Below are positions 16,482 to 23,720 of a DNA stretch of 32,643 nucleotides, one piece after another. Source of the stretch: Rhizobium sp. (GTDB taxonomy: Bacteria > Pseudomonadota > Alphaproteobacteria > Rhizobiales > Rhizobiaceae); NCBI GenBank assembly GCA_020621905.1, contig JAHRYZ010000018.1, forward strand, positions 1 to 32,643, read 5' to 3'. The notes under the pieces are model-generated. The model had not been told where the DNA came from and searched no databases. It saw only the letters and a program-made list of their open reading frames with translations. How positions within the stretch are numbered: the stretch's first letter is position 1; each line of letters opens with the position of its first letter. The translations under genes were made by a program, and so were the position numbers.

Positions 16482-17657
16482 TCAGTCTTGAAGGCCGCAG
16501 GCGCTCAACATGGTGCCGAGCTTGGTCTGCACCTCGGCCCATTCGGAGGCCGGCTCCGAGGCTTCGACGATTCCCGCGCCGGCAAACAGGCGAACCGTGT
16601 CGCGCCTCACGGTTCCGCAGCGGATCGTCACCACCCATTCGCCATTGCCCTCGGCGTCGCACCAGCCGACCATCCCGGTGAACAGCCCGCGGTCGAAAGG
16701 TTCGACGAAGCGGATCAGCCGACGGGCGCGCTCGGTCGGGAAGCCGCAGACGGCGGGCGTCGGATGCAGCAGGCAGGCAAGTTGCAGCGCATTCATGCTT
16801 GGATCGGCGACGCGGCCGTCGATACGGGTCGAGAGGTGCCAGAGTGCCGCGGTGTTGATCAGCGAAGGGCGCTCTGGAACGGTCAATTCGGCGCAGCAAG
16901 GCGTGAGCAGAGAACGGATGTCCTCTACGACGAGGCTATGCTCATACTGGTCCTTCTCGGAGGCGGCGAGCTTTGCGGCGTTTGCGCTGTCGGCCTCAGG
17001 GTCTGCCATGCGTTTGGCCGAGCCGGCGAGCGGGTTGGAGACGATCCTGTCGCCATGCTTGCGCATCAAGAGTTCGGGACTGACACCGACCAGTTCGCCG
17101 CCATCGGGCATGGCGATGCGGAACTGGTAGCCTTCGCGGTTGCGGATCCTGAGATTGGCGAGGAGCCGGTCGACGTTTACCGCCTCGGCGAAGGTCAATT
17201 CCCGCATCACCGAAAGAACCGCCTTGCGCACGTCGCTGTGGCGGAAATTGACGATCGCGTGTTCGACCGCGCGCTTGAAGCCGTCTTCGTCAGGAATGCT
17301 GCGCTGGCCGAGCAGGGCCGGCATGGGGGCTTCCACGGCGGCCGGAGTTGTTTCCTTTTCCTGCCACTCATGATTGTCGGGTACGTAGAGGCATGAGGGC
17401 TCGTTCACGTCGAACGGGATGGCGCCGATAACAATCGGGTTCTTCTGCCCGGCTCTGTAAGCGCGCTCGAAGGCTTCGTTCAGGCTTCGCTGCAACGGAC
17501 TGCCGAATAGCTCCCCATCCTTCGCCGGAGCAGTGATTCGCTCTCGGCTTCCCGTGGCGCGAAGTTCCCGCTTCCCCGAGGTAAAGACGAAAAGCCTATG
17601 TAAATCAGTAGATTCAGATATTGAAACCTCGTTCGTCCTCAGCGCTCCGGTTCTCAT
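16482..17657 (-). CDS. entC: Isochorismate synthase
   Basis: This encodes 391 aa, the same length as E. coli EntC. It converts chorismate to isochorismate, the first committed step of DHB synthesis. Chorismate-enzyme motifs are [20 protein letters not shown], a VVEDIRSLL segment, [32 protein letters not shown] and [17 protein letters not shown] with the magnesium-binding glutamates. The start ATG (17655-17657) has a near-perfect AGGAGG six bases upstream. It heads the minus-strand operon entC-E-B-A-PPTase and is transcribed away from the NRPS gene at 17739; the shared promoter region holds an iron-responsive box. Confidence 0.95.
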   Translation of the reverse strand: MRTGALRTNEVSISESTDLHRLFVFTSGKRELRATGSRERITAPAKDGELFGSPLQRSLNEAFERAYRAGQKNPIVIGAIPFDVNEPSCLYVPDNHEWQEKETTPAAVEAPMPALLGQRSIPDEDGFKRAVEHAIVNFRHSDVRKAVLSVMRELTFAEAVNVDRLLANLRIRNREGYQFRIAMPDGGELVGVSPELLMRKHGDRIVSNPLAGSAKRMADPEADSANAAKLAASEKDQYEHSLVVEDIRSLLTPCCAELTVPERPSLINTAALWHLSTRIDGRVADPSMNALQLACLLHPTPAVCGFPTERARRLIRFVEPFDRGLFTGMVGWCDAEGNGEWVVTIRCGTVRRDTVRLFAGAGIVEASEPASEWAEVQTKLGTMLSACGLQD

Positions 17658-17677
17658 GGGATACCTCCTGTGCGGGT

Positions 17678-17725
17678 GGTTGACGATGATTTATACTTGA
17701 GTATGATGATCATGTTTTGTCAACC
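17678..17725. promoter_or_regulatory. Divergent promoter with IRO/RirA-type box between entC and NRPS gene
   Basis: TGA-N9-TCA occurs at 17698-17712 (TGAGTATGATGATCA), matching the iron-responsive operator core used by RirA in Rhizobiaceae. It overlaps a plus-strand promoter: -35 TTGACG (17680-17685), 16-bp spacer, -10 TATGAT (17702-17707). The region is bounded by a 7-bp inverted repeat GGTTGAC (17678-17684)/GTCAACC (17719-17725), so a TTGACA -35-like element also faces the entC side (17723 to 17718). ATACT-TG-AGTAT (17693-17704) is a second small palindrome. A repressor bound here would shut both operons. Confidence 0.7.
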
Positions 17726-17738
17726 GCTGCGAGTCCAT

Positions 17739-20700
17739 ATGCGTGAATTAACACCGATGCAGGCCGCCGGCTGGGTTGGTCGCGAGGCGGGCGACGTGCT
17801 CGGAAGGGTTGTTTCGCATCTCTACGCCGAATTCGACGGTCCGGCCGTCGAGCCGGAACGGCTGCGGCGGGCGCTCGCGCGTCTCGGCTGCGTCCATCGT
17901 ATGCTTCACCTGTGTGTCGACGGGGACGGCCGGCAGTCCGTCGAACCGACCCCGGCGCCACTGCCCCTGGACGTGGAGGATCTTTCCGACCTCGATGAAC
18001 CTATGGTCGCGGCTCGGCTGGCGGCGAAGCGTCGCATCTGGACGCACCGCCGGCTCGATCTGGCGTCGGGCCAGGCGGCCGCCTTCGGACTCAGCCTGTT
18101 GCCGGGCCGTCTTTCCCGCCTGCATGTCGACACGGACATGATCGCGGTCGATCCGGAGAGCTTTCGGATCGTGATGGAGGATCTGGCGCGCTTCTACGAG
18201 GCTTGCGAGGGGGAGGGGCCAGCCGAGGTTGCGCAGTTCTTCGAATGGCTCGACACGGCGAATTCCGATCCTGATCTCCAGCGCCGGCGAGAGAGAGACC
18301 GTCTCTGGTGGCGAAGCCGGCTGGCCGACATTCCGCCGGCACCGCCCTTGCCGACCGTGGAAAAAGCCGGCGAGGTCAACAGCGACCGGCTTGCCGTCCG
18401 GCTTTCGGCCGAGGAGCGTCACTCGCTCCAGCAGACCGCGCGCCGGTTGCGCGTGACGACCGCCACTCTCATGCTGTCGCTCTTCGCCTTCACGCTCGGG
18501 CGGGCGACCGGAGCCGGCCGCTTCCGTCTGTCGGTGCCGACGTTCTTCCGCCAACCGGTGGTTGAGCGGGTCGATCGGATTGTCGGGGATTTCTCCAACC
18601 TGCTCGTCCTCGGCGTCGAACTGAGGCCCGAGGATTGCCTGGCGACGCTCGCGAGCCGTCTCGGCGAGGAGATGATCGGGCTGCTGGCTCATTGTGCATA
18701 CCCGGGCGTCAGCGTCATGCGCGATCTGTCGCGCCACCGCGGATCGGTGCAGACCTCGCCGGTGGTTTTCACGGCGGGGCTCGATCTGTCCGGTGGCGAA
18801 CTCTTCTCCGCACGCGTTTCTCGAGTGTTCGGCCAGATGAACTGGGCGGTGTCGCAAGGGCCGCAGGTGGCGATCGATGCGCAGGTGGCGGCGGCGGACG
18901 GCGGCTTGTTGATCAATTGGGACATCCGCTTCGACGCCTTGCCGAAGGAATGGGTCACGGCGCTGTTCGACGGTTTCGTGGCGCTTGTCCGCCGCGTTGC
19001 GGATGCGCCCGATGCCGTCGACCTGCCGTTGTCTGGATTGCTGGCGCCGACAGGCGCCGAACTCCGGAAGACCGAGCCGTTTTCGCAAGGAGATACGATG
19101 GAACACCCCCTCAACGCCCTGCAGCAGGCCTATCTCCTCGGGCGCAGCGAGCATCTCCCCCTCGGTGGCGTCGCGATGCAGGAGTTCCGTGAATATCGGG
19201 GGCATGTCGATTTCGACGCCCTGCCTCGGCGCCTGGCGGAGATGGTCGGGCGGCATGAGAGCCTGCGGACCCGGATCGACACGCAGCGTCTGAAGGAGAC
19301 CGTGTCAGGCGGGAGGACGGTGAACTATCGCCTGATCGACCTTGGCGATCTCGCTTGCGAAGATGCCTTGCGGCGTGTCGAAGCGCTGCGCGACGATTAC
19401 GCGCATGGGATCTTCGATCTCGATGGTCCGCCCTGGGACGTCACCGCCTTCCGGCTGCCGCAGCCGCTGGTGCCGGGCGGCGATACCGGGGTCGTCTTCG
19501 TCCGCTTCGATGCCCTGATCGTCGATGGCCGGGCCATTGCCGCATTGATGGTCGAGTTGTTCGGAGATGCCCCGCCGGATGACATCGCGAGGTCGGATGC
19601 GCCCGTTGCCGAGCCGCCCGCGGCAACGATCCGGGAGGCTGATGCCGCCTATTGGGCGAAGAAGCTCGCCGGGGTCGAGGGGCCGCCGCAACTGCCGTGG
19701 TTGAAGCCGATCGAAACCATCAAGAGTTCGCGCTACGGCCGGGAGAGCCTGACGGTCGAGCGCGAGCGGTTTGCGGCGCTGGCGAGGGTCGGCGCGAGGC
19801 AGCGGCTGTTCAAGAATTCGATGCTGACCGCCGTCATTCTCGAAGTCCTGTCGCGTTGGGTTAGCGAGGGCGGGCTGTGCGTCGGCATTCCCGTCGCGCC
19901 GCAAAGCACCGGCCCGCTCGGCAATCGTTCGAGTTTCATCGCCGTCCATTGGGATCGTCGGTCCGGCACTTTTGCCGAGCGATCCGAGCGTCTGCAGGCG
20001 GATGTGCTTGAGGGGCTCGAACATCTTGCCTTTTCCGGCGTCGACATCAGCCGATTGCTGATGGCCGCCCATCCCGGCAATATCGCACTGCCCGTCGTCA
20101 TCACCAACGGCCTGTCCTGGCCGGTGCTTTCGCCGGACCGTTCGGTCCGTCTGTCGAGCGGGCTGACGCAGACGCCTCAGGTGGCCATGGACATCCGTTT
20201 CTCGCAGGACGGCGCAGGCCATCTGGTTCTCGATGTCGATTATGCCCGCGAGGCGATCGACATATTCGTCGTGCGCGCCTTTCTCGACGCGATGGACCGC
20301 GCGATCACGGCGATCGTGGAGCGGGGCGCCTTGGCGCTCTCGGCCCAGGATTTCATCACGCTTCACCACTACCACCGCAATGGCGCGGTCAGCGACTTTG
20401 CCTGCGATCCTTTCCTCGAACGCATTGCCGGCCATCTGTTCGATGGGCATGGCGGCAAGACGGCGCTGATTTCGGGTCCGCGCCGGATCTCCTATGCCGA
20501 ACTGGGCGAGATGGTGTCGCGGGCGATGGCGGGGCTGAAGGCATGGGGCATCGGCAAAGGCAGCGTCGTGGCCGTATGCCTTGGGCGAAGCCCGGAGCAT
20601 ACTGCGGTGACGCTGGCTGCGGCGCTTGTCGGAGCGATCTGGGTTCCCATCGATGCCGGTTCTCCTGCCGACCGGCTGGCCTATCTGCTCGAGAACTGCC

Positions 20701-22199
20701 GGCCCGATCTGATCGTCGCGACCATGGTCCCCGAAGGTTTCAGCGCCATCGCCCCGGAGCGATTGCTCGAAGCGGAGAGGCCGGACGATCCGCGTGCGCT
20801 CACCCTGCCGCTCGATGCACTGTCGGCAAGCGAGGAGCCCGCCTACTACCTCTACACCTCGGGAACCACGGGCAAGCCGAAATGCGTGGTCCTGGCCAAT
20901 CGGGCAACCGCCAATGTCATCGGCAGCACGCTGAGAGAATGGAGTGTCACCGAGCAGGATGTCTTCATCTCGGTCACGCCGTTGCATCACGACATGTCGG
21001 TGTTCGACGTCCTCGGTTGCCTGACCGCGGGCGCCACGCTGGTCCTGCCGGCGCCGGGCGAGGAGAAGGACGCGATCCGCTGGAACCAGTTGGTCGCCGA
21101 ACATGGTGTCACGCTCTGGTGCTCGGTGCCGGCGATCCTGGAAATGCTGCTCTCGTGCCGCCGCGGTGACGAATTGGGTTCGCTGCGGCTGGTCGCCCAA
21201 GGCGGCGATTACATCAAGCCGGCGGTGATCGCCGAACTGCGGCGCCTGAAACCGGACCTGCGCCTGATTTCGCTGGGTGGGCCGACCGAGACGACGATCT
21301 GGAGCATCTGGCACGAGATCGCGCCGGAGGATACGGATCAGGTTCCCTATGGCCATCCGCTGCCGGCCAATCGCTATTTCCTGCTCGATGATGCCGGCGA
21401 GCACTGCCCGGCCGGCGTGGTCGGGCGCATTCACACCGCGGGCGTGAATGTGGCGATCGGCTATCTGGAGGGCGGCGTCGTCAGCCAGACCGACTTCGTC
21501 ATGGTCATCGACGAGGCCGGAAACCCGGTCCGCGCCTTTCGCTCCGGCGACCGGGGACGCTACCGGTCCGATGGCAAGATCCTGTTTGCAGGCCGGGTCA
21601 ACGGCTATGTGAAAGTGCGCGGCGTGCGGGTCTCGCTGCCCGACATCGAGAATGAACTTGTCGGCCATCCGGCCATCCGCCGCGTGCTGGTCGTCGACTA
21701 TGGCGCCGAACAGAGCGGCGAGGCGGCGATCGGTGTGCTCTACGTCGCTGATTCCGAGGCGGGCCTGACGGCTTCCGAACTGCGCGCCTTTGCACGGCGG
21801 CACCTGCCGGAATCGCATGTCCCGACGCGTCTCATTGCGGTCGATGATCTGCCGCTTTCCGCCAATGGCAAGCCGGACCGGCGCCGCGCCCGCGAACTCA
21901 TGACCTTGGCGAGTGCGTCCGAGGCGCCAGCGGGCGCATCGCAGGCCGCAACACGGCGGACCACGGCGACGAAGGACAGGCGGGTGCTCGACATCTATCT
22001 CGGAGTGCTGGGCAGGCCCGGCAGCCCGGATGTCGACGAGACGACGGATTTCTTGGCGCTCGGGCTTCTGCCATCGCATCTCAAGGCGATTTCGACGCGT
22101 ATCCGCAACGAACTGGGCGTCGAGCTTGCGCTGCCCCAACTGGTCCGTTGCCGCAATGCCGGACAGGTTCAGGCCCTTTTGCCGGGCGGGCCGAGCTGA
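17739..22199 (+). CDS. Non-ribosomal peptide synthetase, Cy-Cy-A plus degenerate carrier (VibF N-terminal half)
   Basis: This encodes 1486 aa from the ATG at 17739. The frame is open to a GTG at 17670, but that would place the promoter inside the gene, and MRELTPMQAAGW matches the start of a Cy domain. Cy1 (1 to about 440) has the cyclisation motif DMIAVDPES (D133, D138, S141). Cy2 (454 to about 880) has DALIVDGRA (D591, D596, with alanine at the serine position). The A domain (about 892-1390) has YTSGTTGKPK (1039-1048), HHDMSVFDVLG with the core aspartate D1085, GGPTETT (1180-1186), a RSGDRGRYRSDGK segment and NGKPDR with K1378. Residues about 1412-1486 look like a carrier domain whose core reads LALGLLPSHL instead of LGGHSL. 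By homology to VibF it should activate threonine (or serine), and its Cy domains should condense and cyclise it with DHB to an oxazoline. The amino-acid choice is inferred from context only. Confidence 0.9.
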   Translation: MRELTPMQAAGWVGREAGDVLGRVVSHLYAEFDGPAVEPERLRRALARLGCVHRMLHLCVDGDGRQSVEPTPAPLPLDVEDLSDLDEPMVAARLAAKRRIWTHRRLDLASGQAAAFGLSLLPGRLSRLHVDTDMIAVDPESFRIVMEDLARFYEACEGEGPAEVAQFFEWLDTANSDPDLQRRRERDRLWWRSRLADIPPAPPLPTVEKAGEVNSDRLAVRLSAEERHSLQQTARRLRVTTATLMLSLFAFTLGRATGAGRFRLSVPTFFRQPVVERVDRIVGDFSNLLVLGVELRPEDCLATLASRLGEEMIGLLAHCAYPGVSVMRDLSRHRGSVQTSPVVFTAGLDLSGGELFSARVSRVFGQMNWAVSQGPQVAIDAQVAAADGGLLINWDIRFDALPKEWVTALFDGFVALVRRVADAPDAVDLPLSGLLAPTGAELRKTEPFSQGDTMEHPLNALQQAYLLGRSEHLPLGGVAMQEFREYRGHVDFDALPRRLAEMVGRHESLRTRIDTQRLKETVSGGRTVNYRLIDLGDLACEDALRRVEALRDDYAHGIFDLDGPPWDVTAFRLPQPLVPGGDTGVVFVRFDALIVDGRAIAALMVELFGDAPPDDIARSDAPVAEPPAATIREADAAYWAKKLAGVEGPPQLPWLKPIETIKSSRYGRESLTVERERFAALARVGARQRLFKNSMLTAVILEVLSRWVSEGGLCVGIPVAPQSTGPLGNRSSFIAVHWDRRSGTFAERSERLQADVLEGLEHLAFSGVDISRLLMAAHPGNIALPVVITNGLSWPVLSPDRSVRLSSGLTQTPQVAMDIRFSQDGAGHLVLDVDYAREAIDIFVVRAFLDAMDRAITAIVERGALALSAQDFITLHHYHRNGAVSDFACDPFLERIAGHLFDGHGGKTALISGPRRISYAELGEMVSRAMAGLKAWGIGKGSVVAVCLGRSPEHTAVTLAAALVGAIWVPIDAGSPADRLAYLLENCRPDLIVATMVPEGFSAIAPERLLEAERPDDPRALTLPLDALSASEEPAYYLYTSGTTGKPKCVVLANRATANVIGSTLREWSVTEQDVFISVTPLHHDMSVFDVLGCLTAGATLVLPAPGEEKDAIRWNQLVAEHGVTLWCSVPAILEMLLSCRRGDELGSLRLVAQGGDYIKPAVIAELRRLKPDLRLISLGGPTETTIWSIWHEIAPEDTDQVPYGHPLPANRYFLLDDAGEHCPAGVVGRIHTAGVNVAIGYLEGGVVSQTDFVMVIDEAGNPVRAFRSGDRGRYRSDGKILFAGRVNGYVKVRGVRVSLPDIENELVGHPAIRRVLVVDYGAEQSGEAAIGVLYVADSEAGLTASELRAFARRHLPESHVPTRLIAVDDLPLSANGKPDRRRARELMTLASASEAPAGASQAATRRTTATKDRRVLDIYLGVLGRPGSPDVDETTDFLALGLLPSHLKAISTRIRNELGVELALPQLVRCRNAGQVQALLPGGPS

Positions 22200-22288
22200 G
22201 AAGCGACGGTCGCGTCGGACATCGAAGCGCCCGAAAATTGCCGTCTCGCACCCGCTCGCGCCGACCACAGATGATGAGGAGAATTTCC

Positions 22289-23635
22289 GTGTCGCATATC
22301 GAATCCACCGGCGGCTGGATGCCGCTGACCCTGCCGCAGCTCGATTTCTGGGAGGAGTTCTCCTTCCACCCGGACGAGCCGGTCTCGACGGTCGCCCATT
22401 GCGTCGAGCTCAAGGGCAATGTCGACGAGGACGCGTTGATCCGGGCGATATCCCGCACCGCCGCCGAGGCCGAGGTCTTGTCGGTGCGCTTTCGCGCGGG
22501 CCGAGACGGCGAAGACCCGATACAGATCTTCGATCCGGAGTGCCAGCCGATCCTCGAGACGGTGGATCTGCGCGACCATGCCGATCCGATGGCCGAGGCT
22601 CAGCGGCGCATGGAGGCCGATATCGAGGCGCGGCTGGACCTCAGGACCGACAGGCTGTCGGCCCAGTTGCTGTTCCGTCTCGCTGAAGATCGCTATCTCT
22701 GGTACGTCCGTGCCCATCACATCATCATTGACGGTTATGGGCTTGCTCTGATCGAACAGCGCTGCGGGCATCTCTATCGCCATTTTCGCGATGGAACGGA
22801 TGCCGGGCATCCCTTCATTCGTTTGCCCTTCCCATGGAGGCACCGCACGAGCCGCCGTTTCGCCGCCGACCGGGACTTCTGGGCCGCCTATCTCGACGGG
22901 CCGATCGACCTTCCGGTCTTGCACAAGGGAGTGGAGGATTATTGCGGCGGCGGCTTGCACGGCGCGGCGAAGCTGTCGTCCGATCTGCCGGCCTCTCTCC
23001 TTGATGTGTCCAAGGCGCTCGGCATCGGCTGGCCGGATCTGCTCGTTCTCCTGTCCGGTCTCTATCTCTACCACGACCAGCCACGCCAGAAGGCACCGGA
23101 GGGCGAGGTGCTGACCTTGTGGCTGCCGTTCATGAGCCGCTGGGGCAGTGTCGGCGCCCATATGCCGGGCATGCTGGTCAACATCCTCCCCTTCTTCCTG
23201 ACGGTGGAAGCGGGCAGACGATCGGGGCTTTCTCTCCGCTCCACCGGAATACTGCGCAAGCAGCGGCGGCATGGGCGCTACAGGATCGAGCAGATCGCGG
23301 CCGACCGCGATATGCCGGAGGCGAGTCGCTTCTTCTTTTCTCCATTGATCAATGTCCTGCCGTTCAGTTCGCCGGAATTTGCTGATTTGCAGGTCTTCCG
23401 GCATATCCTCGCCAACGGACCGGGCGACGGCTTCAATCTGACCTTCCGCGGCGAAGACGATGGCGGGGGACTGACACTCCAGATCGATGCGGATTCCGCC
23501 ATGACCGATCCACGTGATTTTGAACGGCGGAGGGTCGAGTTGCCGCTCTTTCTCGCCTGGGCGCTGTCGCCGGCGGGACGCGCTGCGTCCGCGGCGGAGC
23601 CGACGAAGGATCATCTTGCCGGCGTGACCGGCTGA
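22289..23635 (+). CDS. Free-standing condensation enzyme, VibH-like (DHB-polyamine amide synthase)
   Basis: This encodes 448 aa (Vibrio VibH about 440). The GTG at 22289 is chosen because GAGGAG lies seven bases upstream; in-frame ATGs at 22271 and 22274 lack a ribosome-binding site. It is a single condensation domain: the opening LTLPQLDFWEEFSFHPDEP motif, the catalytic HHIIIDG (H143, H144, D148, G149), and later segments such as LPFMSRWGS and NVLPF. There is no adenylation or carrier domain. VibH joins DHB from the aryl carrier protein to a primary amine of norspermidine. In a rhizobial host the amine would more likely be spermidine or homospermidine (inference). It follows the Cy-Cy-A gene by 89 bp in the same operon and ends before a terminator. 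Confidence 0.87.
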   Translation: MSHIESTGGWMPLTLPQLDFWEEFSFHPDEPVSTVAHCVELKGNVDEDALIRAISRTAAEAEVLSVRFRAGRDGEDPIQIFDPECQPILETVDLRDHADPMAEAQRRMEADIEARLDLRTDRLSAQLLFRLAEDRYLWYVRAHHIIIDGYGLALIEQRCGHLYRHFRDGTDAGHPFIRLPFPWRHRTSRRFAADRDFWAAYLDGPIDLPVLHKGVEDYCGGGLHGAAKLSSDLPASLLDVSKALGIGWPDLLVLLSGLYLYHDQPRQKAPEGEVLTLWLPFMSRWGSVGAHMPGMLVNILPFFLTVEAGRRSGLSLRSTGILRKQRRHGRYRIEQIAADRDMPEASRFFFSPLINVLPFSSPEFADLQVFRHILANGPGDGFNLTFRGEDDGGGLTLQIDADSAMTDPRDFERRRVELPLFLAWALSPAGRAASAAEPTKDHLAGVTG

Positions 23636-23656
23636 CATCGGCAGGCAGCCCCAAGG

Positions 23657-23690
23657 AAAGGCCGGCCTCGATTGATCGAGGTCGGCCTTT
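23657..23690. terminator. Bidirectional hairpin terminator between convergent siderophore operons
   Basis: AAAGGCCGGCCTCGAT (23657-23672) pairs with ATCGAGGTCGGCCTTT (23675-23690) over 16 bp with one mismatch and a 2-base loop. The stem ends in A-run/T-run on either side, so it can work on both strands. It sits between the VibH-like gene stop (23635) and the C-PCP-C gene stop (23721), which converge here. Confidence 0.85.
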
Positions 23691-23720
23691 GTCGCCCCGG
23701 TCGTGTGATCCCGGCCGGTG

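Noticed and set aside
17670-17738. GTG at 17670 as start of the first NRPS
   Set aside because: It would put the promoter and iron box inside the coding region and leave 12 bp between divergent start codons.
19305-22268. Very long minus-strand open frame (987 codons) opposite the NRPS gene
   Set aside because: It is a shadow frame typical of high-GC coding DNA; its peptide is Arg/Gln-rich without domains, while the plus strand carries clear Cy and A motifs.
22169-23638. Minus-strand frame (489 codons) opposite the VibH-like gene
   Set aside because: It is a shadow of the condensation-domain gene, which has HHxxxDG and a good ribosome-binding site.
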